A DNA stretch of 64,000 nucleotides from Sphingorhabdus profundilacus (GTDB lineage: Bacteria; Pseudomonadota; Alphaproteobacteria; Sphingomonadales; Sphingomonadaceae): the NCBI RefSeq assembly GCF_009769755.1, contig NZ_SDWJ01000002.1:806001-870000 (forward strand). Reading direction: 5' to 3'. The notes beneath the pieces are model-generated. The model saw nothing but the letters and a program-made list of their open reading frames with translations, did not search any database and was not told where the DNA came from. Positions 9,682-18,402 of the stretch are shown here, piece after piece (positions within the stretch are counted from its first letter, which is position 1; every line of letters starts with the position of its first letter). The position numbers and the translations under genes were made by a program.

Positions 9682-12201
9682 TTAGAAGCTGAAGCGCACC
9701 GAACCCGTTAGCGTCCGGCCGATAACCGGCGTTCCGGTAATGCCGCCGCCAAAGGTTCCATTGCCGTTACCGCGCGAGTCATAGGTGTTGAACAGATTAT
9801 AGACATTCAATCCGACCTCGATATTTTCCAACGGCATGATTTTCAAATTGGTGTTGAAAACTGTCTTTCCGGGATAGGTCAGCGCGCCATCGAAAGTGCT
9901 GGACTGACCGACCGCCGTAACGCCCACCGTTGCGATTTCGGCAATGTCATAATTGGCCGACAACGAATAGCTGAGGTCCGGGATGTTCAATGCTCGGCCA
10001 AAGCTGGAGGACCCTGCGACCTGCGTCCCATTGCGCGTTGAAGTGAACTTCTGTTTTGCCTTCGTATATGTGGCGTTGGCGATGAAGTTGAGACCACCCA
10101 GACGCAAGGTAGCAAAGAATTCTGCGCCTTGTGTCTTGAAACTGTTGTCGATGACGCAACCGCCACCCGGGCAAATGCCGGTGGTGGTTGGTTCAAAATC
10201 GCTACGCTTGAAATCGCCCTTTAACAGGGTGAATTCCACGGTGTACCGACCATCACCCAGATTTCCCCGGTTCTTCAAACCGATTTCATACTGGTTGACG
10301 AAGTCGACCGATGGGGTCACGCCGTCAGTACAGGCAAGCGCAGTTGCCTGCGCCCTTGTGCACAGGCTGCCATCGGGATTGAACTTGCCGCTGACGGTCT
10401 GACGGTCGCTGTTGAAGCGGCCACCGCGCGATGCACGGGTGAAAATCGACAAGTCGGGCGTTGCCTTCCAAAGCGCACCTGCGGTCCAGCTGGTATAGCT
10501 GCGGCTGTAATCCAGAACTTCACGCGCGCCATTTGCGGTAGTGGTCGGGATCAGGACACCATTGGAATTTACATTGAATTCCGCGCCCCCTGCAATTGTG
10601 TAGCCCGAAGCCTTTACCTTTTCAAAACGGACGCTGCCGTCCAGATTGAAGCTGTCATTGTCGAGCACCAATTGTGCATAAGGAGCCGTGTTGGTGTAGG
10701 ATAAATCATAGTCACGCGCACAGCAGCTACCCCAATTATTGTTATAGCCTGAGATACCTTCTTGCGTAATCTTGTTCGCGGCCGCCGTCGCCGTCGGGCT
10801 GTCGAACAGATCAAGCTGGGACGGATTGTTACCGCTGAGTTCACGCAAGGACTTGTTCACATGCCAGTCCATAGCGATTGTCTGGTCCATATAAAAATAG
10901 CCCAGGCGCGCAGTCAATTCGGCAAAACCAGTGTCGAACTTTCCGGCAACCGTAAGGTCGTTTACAAAACTTCCCAGGTCGCGAATATTCGTTTTCACAT
11001 TCACATTATTATCAAGAAATGTGTTGGTGTAGAGCTGCCCTGCATTGGGCCCGCTGGCGATGCGAATGGCCTGAACGGTGCGGCCATTGACTGTTGAACC
11101 CAATATGCTGGCGGTCGTTGCAATACCCAGAAATGGCGATGCGAATCCCCCGCTCAAATCCGCATAGCGGGCATTATTGTCGACCGTGATATTATCGCTC
11201 AACTCATAATGAAATTGAGCGCCGATGGTCTTTTGTTTGGTCGTGATCCCGTCCATCTTTACGCGTTCCAGCGCGCCTTCGCGGTTAAAGATCAGAAAGC
11301 TCTGGTTAAAGAGCGAATAATTGGTGTCCTTGCGTCCGTCAAAACCGGGGAAAGGCTTCACATTGCTAACCTTGCCGCCATTGATCGTCGCCAATGCAGG
11401 CGCGCCGGTATAGTTTGGCTCTGCGGTATCGGCATATTTGAACAATAGGCGGAAATAGCCCTTTCCATCGCCAAATTCCTTGGTGACATTGGCCTTAACC
11501 TGAATGCTGTCGCTGAGGTTATAGCCTGCATTTAGCGGCCCACGACCGCGCTTAAACGCGCCACCAACATGGAAATTCATGCTGTCGGTCAGCGAACCAC
11601 CATAGCGGAAATTCAACTGGGTTTCGCTGTAATCAATGCCCTTTTTGAGCTCGATATAGCCACCCTCTTCGCGGCCATAATTACTGATATAGTTGATAAC
11701 CGCACCGGGTGCCTGCGAAGCAAAGGTTGTTGCCGAACCGCCACGGACAGCTTCGATCCTCGCAACCGAAGGGTCGAACCGCGTCCAATAATCATTGTTG
11801 CCGAACTGGATATCACCAAACAACACGACAGGCAGGCCGTCTTCCTGCAACTGGACAAAAGGCGCACCACCGGTTGCAACAGGCAGGCCACGCACTGCAA
11901 TATTGGAGTTGCCGCCAGGGCCGGATGTACCGGGAACCTGAATGCCCGGTATCAGCTTGAATACTTCGGCTTCGGAACTCGGCTGGAAATCCTGAATAAG
12001 CTGGGCATCGATGCTGGTGACTGAAACCGAGGTTTCAATCTTGGTCTGGTCACGGCCGGAAGCGGTCACCACAATTTCGTCAAGACCGGAAACTTCTTCG
12101 TCCGGCGATGCAGCTTCGTCCTGTGCAAATGCGGGCGCGGCAACCAGTGCGGTGCACAGCGCGACAGCCGATGCATAACAATGTAAACGGGATATCTTCA
12201 T
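9682..12201 (-). CDS. TonB-dependent receptor of the sugar locus
   Basis: 839-residue outer-membrane receptor. I use the ATG at 12201 because it follows a GGGGAGGA ribosome site and begins a clear signal peptide (residues 1-26, ending APAFA); the longer frame would overlap the permease gene. The plug starts at DEIVVTASGRDQTKIET and carries PGIQVPGTSGPGGNSNIAVRGL. The barrel ends in the canonical terminal Phe (GSVRFSF). It sits next to an MFS permease, LacI regulator, kinase and GH68 enzyme, as SuxA does in the Xanthomonas sucrose locus, so a sucrose-like or fructosyl-saccharide ligand is likely (inference). Confidence 0.93.
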   Translation of the reverse strand: MKISRLHCYASAVALCTALVAAPAFAQDEAASPDEEVSGLDEIVVTASGRDQTKIETSVSVTSIDAQLIQDFQPSSEAEVFKLIPGIQVPGTSGPGGNSNIAVRGLPVATGGAPFVQLQEDGLPVVLFGDIQFGNNDYWTRFDPSVARIEAVRGGSATTFASQAPGAVINYISNYGREEGGYIELKKGIDYSETQLNFRYGGSLTDSMNFHVGGAFKRGRGPLNAGYNLSDSIQVKANVTKEFGDGKGYFRLLFKYADTAEPNYTGAPALATINGGKVSNVKPFPGFDGRKDTNYSLFNQSFLIFNREGALERVKMDGITTKQKTIGAQFHYELSDNITVDNNARYADLSGGFASPFLGIATTASILGSTVNGRTVQAIRIASGPNAGQLYTNTFLDNNVNVKTNIRDLGSFVNDLTVAGKFDTGFAELTARLGYFYMDQTIAMDWHVNKSLRELSGNNPSQLDLFDSPTATAAANKITQEGISGYNNNWGSCCARDYDLSYTNTAPYAQLVLDNDSFNLDGSVRFEKVKASGYTIAGGAEFNVNSNGVLIPTTTANGAREVLDYSRSYTSWTAGALWKATPDLSIFTRASRGGRFNSDRQTVSGKFNPDGSLCTRAQATALACTDGVTPSVDFVNQYEIGLKNRGNLGDGRYTVEFTLLKGDFKRSDFEPTTTGICPGGGCVIDNSFKTQGAEFFATLRLGGLNFIANATYTKAKQKFTSTRNGTQVAGSSSFGRALNIPDLSYSLSANYDIAEIATVGVTAVGQSSTFDGALTYPGKTVFNTNLKIMPLENIEVGLNVYNLFNTYDSRGNGNGTFGGGITGTPVIGRTLTGSVRFSF

Positions 12202-12266
12202 GTCATCCTCCCCAATGAGTCCTAAATCCGGGCACAGTTTTGCGCGCCTCCACTGCGCTTGATAGA

Positions 12267-12307
12267 GATTTGGAAATCGTTTGCAAGAATTTTCCGCAAA
12301 CCTTTGC
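12267..12307. promoter_or_regulatory. Candidate regulator sites upstream of the TonB receptor
   Basis: The segment 12267-12287 shares the core ATCG-N-TTGCA with the operators at 13759-13779 and 17014-17034 (12 of 21 positions match the first). Just upstream, 12296-12307 reads GCAAA-CC-TTTGC, a perfect short palindrome. Position 66-106 bp before the receptor ATG suits control by the local LacI protein, but the match is weaker than at the other two sites. Confidence 0.4.
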
Positions 12308-12370
12308 ATAAAAAGCCTGAAGCCCCTTTTTTGTTGCATTAACGTCACATCAACGACGCGATAACAGGGA

Positions 12371-13693
12371 TTATGCCGCACCCAGTTCTGAATCCTTCAC
12401 CCTTAGAACGGCCATGGCCGCGCAGATTAGCAGAATGCCAGCCAGCACAAGCGCATTGCGCGCATCCCCGCCTAACCAGGGTCCATAGTAAAATGGGAAA
12501 GTCGCCGCGTTCAGTAACATCGGTATGACAATCATCATGTTGAAGATTCCCATATATACGCCGGTCCGGCGCGGCGGGATACAGCTTGCCAGCATGACAT
12601 AAGGCGTACCCATGATGCTGCCCCAGCAAATACCGACACCAATTGCGGCCGGGAACAGCATCGCCGTCTCTGTCATATATGGGATCGCCATCATACCGAG
12701 GCCGCCCGACACGAGGGCAAAGGCATGGACCTTGCGTGCACCTATTTTTCGGATCAAAGGCATCATCAACAGGGCGGAAACAAAAGCCACTGCATTATAA
12801 AATGCGGCCATCGTTCCGTTGGTCAACACCGCGCTGCGGAAACCGTCGCTGACCGGTTCGGTGGTATTATAGACCGAACGGGCTATCGAATAGGTCACAT
12901 AGGTCCAGTAAATCCCCATGGCATACCATTGGAAAAGCATCATCACGCCCAACTTTCGCATCGGCGTCGGCATTTCACGAATGGCCGATCCGATTTCCCT
13001 GAAGGTTGCCGATGCTGTCTTGGGTTGCGCGGCGATTTCGGCTTTCTGGATCTCGGTCAGTGGCAATTCGGGTACGCGAATGACCGACCATAATATTGTC
13101 GACAGCGATAAAACCGCGCCGACGGTGAAAACAATATATACCGTATCTGGAATATTATTAGCGCCGATCGCATCCTTGTTCATTCCAAACAGGCCGACCA
13201 GCAACGCAGGCGTGCCGAGAGCGAGACATTGGGCAAGGCCGGTAAACGCGCTTTGCGTTAGAAATCCCACATTGTGCTGGTTTTCGTTCAACCGGTCGCT
13301 CACATAGGCGCGATAGGGTTCCATCGTGATATTGTTACCGGCATCCAATATCCACAACAGGCTCGCCGCCATCAAAATGCTTTGCGAAAGCGGCATGAAC
13401 AAAAGGCCGATCGAACATAATATCGCACCGATGATGAAATAAGGGGTACGCCGCCCCCATTTGGAATTGGTCCGGTCACTCATCGCGCCGATAATCGGTT
13501 GCACCACAAGACCGGTGATCGGGCCTGCCAGTTGCAGGATAGGTAAAGACGCTTCGTCGGCACCCAGATAAGAATAGATCGGGGCCATATTCCCCTGTTG
13601 CAGCCCGAAGCTGAATTGCAGACCCAGAAAACCCAGATTCATCTGCAATATTTTCGAAAGTGACAGATGCGGCTTTTCGCCTCGCTTGGACAT
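12371..13693 (-). CDS. MFS sugar permease (sucrose transporter-like)
   Basis: 440-residue inner-membrane transporter with about 12 hydrophobic segments. The loop motif SDRTNSKWGRRTPYFIIGA is typical of the SUT/SLC45-like and GPH-like sugar:cation symporters, as in bacterial SuxC-type proteins. The ATG at 13693 is preceded by GAGAGG; an upstream in-frame start at 13768 would run through the palindromic operator and is unlikely. It is divergent from lacI. It probably imports the saccharide delivered to the periplasm by the receptor at 9682-12201. Confidence 0.88.
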   Translation of the reverse strand: MSKRGEKPHLSLSKILQMNLGFLGLQFSFGLQQGNMAPIYSYLGADEASLPILQLAGPITGLVVQPIIGAMSDRTNSKWGRRTPYFIIGAILCSIGLLFMPLSQSILMAASLLWILDAGNNITMEPYRAYVSDRLNENQHNVGFLTQSAFTGLAQCLALGTPALLVGLFGMNKDAIGANNIPDTVYIVFTVGAVLSLSTILWSVIRVPELPLTEIQKAEIAAQPKTASATFREIGSAIREMPTPMRKLGVMMLFQWYAMGIYWTYVTYSIARSVYNTTEPVSDGFRSAVLTNGTMAAFYNAVAFVSALLMMPLIRKIGARKVHAFALVSGGLGMMAIPYMTETAMLFPAAIGVGICWGSIMGTPYVMLASCIPPRRTGVYMGIFNMMIVIPMLLNAATFPFYYGPWLGGDARNALVLAGILLICAAMAVLRVKDSELGAA

Positions 13694-13758
13694 TTTCCTC
13701 TCCCCCGAACGGAACAATCCGTTTCTTCTCGGACAAGATGCTAACGCGTGGACGCGAG

Positions 13759-13779
13759 AATGCAACAATCGATTGCATT
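13759..13779. promoter_or_regulatory. LacI-type operator, permease/lacI divergent region
   Basis: 21-bp palindrome with 7-bp arms AATGCAA (13759-13765) and TTGCATT (13773-13779) around a 7-bp centre CAATCGA. It lies in the 175-bp region between the divergent permease and lacI genes. An 18/21 identical copy lies upstream of the GH68 gene at 17014-17034, which supports a real shared operator. Confidence 0.75.
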
Positions 13780-13868
13780 ACACGGCACTGTTCTTTTCTT
13801 TCCCTCTTGCCTTGCGGGCAAATCACTCTCAATACTGGCCTTATGTGGACCCGGATTGAGGAGTGGAA

Positions 13869-14882
13869 ATGAGCGATCAGGGGCGGGTTCGGAATATCAC
13901 AGATTTAGCCAGACTGGCCGGCGTTTCCCCAGGAACAGTGTCGCGCGCGCTTGCCGATTCGCAGCTGATAGCAAAGAAAACGCGCGAGAAAATCCAGCAA
14001 TTGGCCCGCGAACATGATTTTCGGCCCAATGTGATGGCGCGTAACCTGCGGATCAAGCGCGCCGGTGCCATTGGCGTTCTTATTCCACTGGGTCATGAAA
14101 CCGGACAGCATATTTCCGACCCGTTTTTCATGACTATGCTTGGTCATCTGGCCGATGCGTTGACTGAACGGGGGCATGATCTGCTATTGTCACGGGTTAT
14201 TCCGAAAGATCCCGACTGGTTAAACCGCGTTGTTGATTCAGGACGGGTCGACGGGGTCATTTTAATCGGCCAGTCGGACCAAATTGACGTGATCGAGAAA
14301 ATGGCCAGCCGGTATCTACCGCTGGTCGCTTGGGGTGCCAACCTTCCGGGGAAAATCCATTGTTCGGTTGGCTCGGACAACCGGAAGGGTGGCGAAATCG
14401 CAACACGCCATCTGATTGAACGCGGGTGCCGGAATTTTGCGTTTTTCGGTGATCCGGTCGCCCCTGAAATATCGGAACGGCTTGAAGGATGCCGCGCCGC
14501 GCTATCCGCGGTAAATATGTCCAGTAATCTGAGCATCCTGCCTGCCCATTTGACCGCGGAAACCGCGCATCCGGCGATCAGCAAATGGTTGGATGACACG
14601 CGGTCCATCCCCAATGGGATTATCGCCGCATCTGATGTGATCGCCATGAGCGCCCTGCGCGCGCTCGCTGAACATGGTGTAACTGTGCCCGGTCAAGTGC
14701 ATGTAATCGGATATGATGACCTGCCTTTTTCCAACCAGACAGTGCCTACCTTATCGACCGTGAAGCAGGATCTTGCCGCAGGGGCAGCCCATTTGGTTGA
14801 CCTGCTGTTCCGGCGAATTGCGGGCGAAGAAACAGGATCTGTGGTGCTCGAGCCGGAATTGGTCATCCGCCAATCAAGCTGA
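13869..14882 (+). CDS. LacI family transcriptional regulator
   Basis: 337-residue repressor. The N-terminal LacI helix-turn-helix is plain (ITDLARLAGVSPGTVSRALA, ~10-29), followed by a hinge helix (FRPNVMARNLR) and a periplasmic-binding-protein-like sensor domain (GVLIPLG, VDGVILIG, NGIIAASDVIAMSALRAL, VIGYDDLPFS). I prefer the ATG at 13869, spaced 5 nt from GAGGAG; a GTG at 13863 overlaps that site. It is divergent from the permease and converges on the ROK kinase 6 bp away. It most likely controls permease, GH68-kinase and perhaps receptor through the operators described, as SuxR does in Xanthomonas (inference). Confidence 0.93.
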   Translation: MSDQGRVRNITDLARLAGVSPGTVSRALADSQLIAKKTREKIQQLAREHDFRPNVMARNLRIKRAGAIGVLIPLGHETGQHISDPFFMTMLGHLADALTERGHDLLLSRVIPKDPDWLNRVVDSGRVDGVILIGQSDQIDVIEKMASRYLPLVAWGANLPGKIHCSVGSDNRKGGEIATRHLIERGCRNFAFFGDPVAPEISERLEGCRAALSAVNMSSNLSILPAHLTAETAHPAISKWLDDTRSIPNGIIAASDVIAMSALRALAEHGVTVPGQVHVIGYDDLPFSNQTVPTLSTVKQDLAAGAAHLVDLLFRRIAGEETGSVVLEPELVIRQSS

Positions 14883-14888
14883 TCTGGC

Positions 14889-15782
14889 CTAAACCGCGTG
14901 CGGCAGTATGTCCTGCGCCAATGCAAGACCACCGAGCAGCCCTGCCTTATCACCAAGGCCCGGCGGTATGATAATGTCTTTTGCTCGCCCGCGAAAATAG
15001 CCGCCGCCCAAGATATCAGCCTGTGTGCGGATACGGTCGATCAGGCCGGGGGTGCCGGTTACTCCGCCGCCCAAGATAACGCATGCAGGCTCCATGATTG
15101 ACTGTAGCGTGACGACCATATGCGCCAGGTACCAGGCGATGATATCATGTGCCACATGACCTTGCGGCAAATCCGAAAGCGATGCCCCCCAGCGCGCCAT
15201 GATTGCAGGGCCGCTGGCAAGACCTTCGAGGCAATCGCCATGGAACGGGCAGACGCCTGAAAATCCGGTATCATCGGCATGGCGCGGTAATCTTATATGC
15301 CCCATTTCAGGGTGTGAAAGACCCTGTAGCGGCTTGCCATCGATGATCGCCCCGCCGCCGATACCAGTACCTATGGTGACATAAACGCAGACCGGCTTTC
15401 CTCGCCCCGCGCCCCACCGCGATTCAGCGAGCGCGGCACCGTTTACATCAGTGTCGAAGCCGACCGGCAAGCTCAAAGATCGGCCGATCAGGCCGGCAAA
15501 GTCGCAATTGCTCCACCCTTTTTTGGTCGTCGCGGTAATATATCCCCAATCGGGTGCCGCACGATCCAGTTCCAATGGACCAAAGCTTGCAATGCCTATG
15601 GCAGACAATGCGCCATGGCGACCCTGTGCCGCCCGCAACCAGTCGAGCGTTGCGCCAATGGTTTCTGCAGGTGTGGTGGTATCGAACCGCACGGTTTCCC
15701 GAATATCGTCGGGTCCCGCCACAATCGCAGCGACAAATTTTGTACCGCCCGCCTCGATACATCCAAATAGCGGCCGGGTCAT
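14889..15782 (-). CDS. ROK family sugar kinase, probably fructokinase
   Basis: 297-residue cytoplasmic kinase phosphorylating a hexose with ATP. Phosphate-binding motif EAGGTKF (10-16), catalytic Asp in TDVNGAA (~112), GTGIGGGAI (138-146), and the ROK zinc signature with HPEMGH and CPFHGDCLEG (158-187). The compact length and this zinc pattern are those of ROK fructokinases. The ATG at 15782 overlaps the stop of the GH68 gene as ATGA, so the two are translationally coupled. Together they would turn sucrose or fructan units into fructose-phosphate. Confidence 0.88.
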   Translation of the reverse strand: MTRPLFGCIEAGGTKFVAAIVAGPDDIRETVRFDTTTPAETIGATLDWLRAAQGRHGALSAIGIASFGPLELDRAAPDWGYITATTKKGWSNCDFAGLIGRSLSLPVGFDTDVNGAALAESRWGAGRGKPVCVYVTIGTGIGGGAIIDGKPLQGLSHPEMGHIRLPRHADDTGFSGVCPFHGDCLEGLASGPAIMARWGASLSDLPQGHVAHDIIAWYLAHMVVTLQSIMEPACVILGGGVTGTPGLIDRIRTQADILGGGYFRGRAKDIIIPPGLGDKAGLLGGLALAQDILPHAV

Positions 15783-16960
15783 GCGAGGCCCAGCAGGCAA
15801 GTTGTGGTCCCGTCGATGGCAATTTTCAGCACAGGCGCAATTGTGCCCCCGAACTGGTCACGTTGCAACCGGGGTTCAGCAAACATATCCCGGCCCTGCA
15901 AGCCCCAATGGTCGACAAAGCTCACAACCTCAAGCGTGTCCAGCACTTGCCAGCAATAGGCTTGCCGGGGCTCGGCGGCGGGGTTGGCTATGACGAGGCC
16001 GCTGCCATTCAGCGGTTCGTAAGGACCGGGCAACGCCGGAGCAACCATGCCGTACAGCCCGCTTGGCCCCTTTGGTCCATCCGGAGCGAATACCGAATTT
16101 TGCGAGGACCAAAACAGATAGTAAAGCCCGTCCTTCAAAACCAGATGAGGCCGTTCCATCTCGTTGCAGACGCCGTCAGCGGTGATGATCGGCGGTAACA
16201 GACGGAAACCATCTTCGCCCATAGCCGAATGTGCTACCGCAAGCCCGACGACGCCATTATGGCTGGACCCTGACCCGGCCTGCGATCCGGTGAACAGGAT
16301 ATAGGCATGGCCATCAGCGGGGTCGCAAAACCAATAGGGGTCACGAAACCCTTTGATATTGCCCGGAACCCCTTGTTCCACCCGTAAATCCACATAAAAG
16401 CCACCGTCATTCACGGCAATCGGGCTGGCGACGGACCAATTGGATATGGCGGGTAGCGGTCCCGATAGATCAAGGTGGCCGTTGGTCTGGAACAGACGTT
16501 GTTCAAAGCTTTGACCGGGCTCACCCCGACGTCCGGTGGCGGTGAAATAGGCGGTGACCTGTCCATCGGACGAATTGTAACGCGCCGAACCCGACCATTC
16601 GCGCGTTCCCGGATTAAGGTCGTCCGGAAATAGCAATCCACAATCGCGCCATTGTTGGCCGACGCGGTGCAACAGGCGGGTGCGCGCAATATCATGGCGC
16701 ATAGCAGGGTCAGCCAGACGGGGGGCCGACAGCACCATCCAAAGTTCACCGCCCGCAATGTCGGCAACACTGCCATCCGGATTTTGCAGCGGCCACAGAT
16801 CCCACAGATCTTCGCCGGGCAAAAGAGGTTTTGCATCAGCCGCCATAATGACGGGCGCTTCGGGAAGCGGACGCTGCAAAATGCCGGCCACATGCGCCCT
16901 GGTCCAGCGTGACAGCGGCCGCTTTGAATCAAAATGGGCAGTTTGTGCTGAAATCGGCAT
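15779..16960 (-). CDS. GH68 family enzyme (levansucrase/beta-fructofuranosidase)
   Basis: 393-residue glycoside hydrolase family 68 protein acting on sucrose or related fructosides. Catalytic features are the nucleophile Asp54 in WDLWPL, EWSGSARY (121-128), the transition-state Asp in FRDPYW (~207) and the acid/base Glu269 in NEMERPH. No signal peptide is apparent from the ATG at 16960 (GAGAGGGGG upstream). With an adjacent permease and kinase, an intracellular hydrolytic role seems more likely than levan synthesis, although Zymomonas GH68 enzymes are secreted without a classical signal. The ATGA overlap with the kinase gene and the operator at 17014-17034 place it under LacI control. Confidence 0.9.
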   Translation of the reverse strand: MPISAQTAHFDSKRPLSRWTRAHVAGILQRPLPEAPVIMAADAKPLLPGEDLWDLWPLQNPDGSVADIAGGELWMVLSAPRLADPAMRHDIARTRLLHRVGQQWRDCGLLFPDDLNPGTREWSGSARYNSSDGQVTAYFTATGRRGEPGQSFEQRLFQTNGHLDLSGPLPAISNWSVASPIAVNDGGFYVDLRVEQGVPGNIKGFRDPYWFCDPADGHAYILFTGSQAGSGSSHNGVVGLAVAHSAMGEDGFRLLPPIITADGVCNEMERPHLVLKDGLYYLFWSSQNSVFAPDGPKGPSGLYGMVAPALPGPYEPLNGSGLVIANPAAEPRQAYCWQVLDTLEVVSFVDHWGLQGRDMFAEPRLQRDQFGGTIAPVLKIAIDGTTTCLLGLA

Positions 16961-17013
16961 CTGGCGTCTTGGCCCCCTCTCTTCTGAGCCGTCCCTATCG
17001 CGCCGCCGAAAAA

Positions 17014-17034
17014 AATACAACAATCGTTTGCATA
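17014..17034. promoter_or_regulatory. LacI-type operator upstream of GH68-kinase operon
   Basis: 18 of 21 positions match the palindrome at 13759-13779, including the central ACAATCG core and TTGCAT half. It lies 54 bp upstream of the GH68 start, a typical repressor position. A nearby ATGCAT block (17037-17042) may belong to the promoter. Confidence 0.65.
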
Positions 17035-17144
17035 AATATGCATTAGCGAAATTTCCGGGCCACAATTGGCCTTTTTTGCCATGATATCGCCACGACTAAT
17101 GCCTATCTGGGGTTAGATGACCCCCTTTTTCCGAAACTGCTGAA

Positions 17145-18260
17145 ATGACTGACATGACCTTCTCCCCAGCCGAAACGGCGCGTGAAACAACGCCCGACAT
17201 CGGCGTTGCCGCCCGTGCCGAGCGCCTGAAGCGCGTGCCCGACGACAAGGCAATGCTGCGCGCGGTCGCTGAACTGACGCGCGATCTGGGGACCGCGAAC
17301 CCGCGTATCTTCTGGTCGGATTTCCTGTTTTCGGCGTTTCTGGGCTATGCTGCACTCGCCGTTGCGATCGTGGCCGCGCCACTTTGGTTGCAGCTTGTGG
17401 CCGCCGCCGTTTCGATACTCGCGCTCTACCGGGCGGGTGGCTTTATCCATGAAGTCACCCATATGAAGCATTCTTCCGTGCCGGGTTTCCGCTTCGGCTT
17501 TAACGCGGTCATCGGCGTGCCGCTGCTGGTGCCGTCCTATATGTATGAGGGCATTCACAACCTGCACCACTCGCGCACCCGTTACGGAACAGATCAGGAT
17601 CCCGAATATCTGCCACTTGCGCTGATGAAGCCGTGGACCCTTCCGGTCTTCATCCTCGTATCGATCCTCGCGCCTTTGGCGCTGCTGTTCCGCAATGCCG
17701 TTTTGGCGCCCTTGTCTCTTTTCATCCCGCCGCTGCGCAGGCTTGTGGTGGAACGCTATTCCGGGCTTGTCATCAACCCTGCCTTCCGCCGCCGTCCGGC
17801 CGAGGGCGAAGCGCGCCGCAACTGGATCTGGCAGGAAACCGTCGCCAGCATCTGGTCTATTGCGCTGCTGACCGGTGTTTTCACCGGAATCATCCCGCTG
17901 AATGCGTTCCTGATCTTTTTGGCCATCGTATCGGCAGTCGCCGTGTTGAACCAAATTCGCACGCTGGTCGCGCATTTGTGGGAGAATGACGGAGAACCGT
18001 TGAGCGTCACGGCGCAATTCCTCGACAGCGTCAATGTCCCGCCGCCAGGGCTGTTGCCCGCATTGTGGGCCCCAGTCGGCCTGCGCTACCATGCCTTGCA
18101 CCATTTGCTGCCAAGCGTGCCCTATCACGCGCTGGGCGAAGCACATCGCCGCCTCAGCGCCGAACTCGCACCGGATTCCGCCTACCACAACGCCAGTTAC
18201 AAAGGCTTGCCCGGCCTCGCCTATCGCTTGGCGAAAAGCACAATGGTACGCGGGGCCTAA
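17145..18260 (+). CDS. Fatty acid desaturase
   Basis: 371-residue di-iron integral membrane desaturase. The three histidine boxes are HEVTH (102-106), HNLHH (138-142) and HALHH (316-320), with hydrophobic stretches around 60-95, 155-180 and 245-275. It would introduce a double bond into an acyl chain, but substrate and position cannot be read from the sequence. The start is either ATG 17145 or ATG 17154; neither has a strong ribosome site. It is divergent from the GH68 operon and apparently monocistronic. The duplicated tRNA fragment marking the island begins 33 bp after its stop. Confidence 0.88.
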   Translation: MTDMTFSPAETARETTPDIGVAARAERLKRVPDDKAMLRAVAELTRDLGTANPRIFWSDFLFSAFLGYAALAVAIVAAPLWLQLVAAAVSILALYRAGGFIHEVTHMKHSSVPGFRFGFNAVIGVPLLVPSYMYEGIHNLHHSRTRYGTDQDPEYLPLALMKPWTLPVFILVSILAPLALLFRNAVLAPLSLFIPPLRRLVVERYSGLVINPAFRRRPAEGEARRNWIWQETVASIWSIALLTGVFTGIIPLNAFLIFLAIVSAVAVLNQIRTLVAHLWENDGEPLSVTAQFLDSVNVPPPGLLPALWAPVGLRYHALHHLLPSVPYHALGEAHRRLSAELAPDSAYHNASYKGLPGLAYRLAKSTMVRGA

Positions 18261-18292
18261 ACGGCCTTATTATTCGGAAGTCATTGAAAAAC

Positions 18293-18314
18293 TGGAGCGG
18301 GCGAAGGGATTCGA
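18293..18314 (+). repeat. Distal att repeat (copy of tRNA-Gly 3' end)
   Basis: These 22 bp are identical, and in direct orientation, to 19550-19571, the 3' end of the tRNA-Gly gene including CCA. The match stops exactly at 18314/19571 and at 18293/19550. This is the pattern left by site-specific integration into a tRNA 3' end, with the displaced fragment at the far side of the insert. Confidence 0.8.
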
Positions 18315-18402
18315 GCGTTAGCATCACTGTTGTCGGCCAAACTATGATGCCCAAACTACGCCTGCTTAGACAAAAGATAGACGTCTACAACGGACCCACT
18401 GA

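Noticed and set aside
12202-12381. N-terminal extension of the second TonB receptor to 12381
   Set aside because: It would overlap the permease gene and place 60 residues before an obvious signal peptide and ribosome site.
17103-18188. 361-codon open frame antisense to the desaturase
   Set aside because: The plus strand encodes all three histidine boxes. The minus frame gives a charged, low-complexity product typical of antisense in high-GC DNA.
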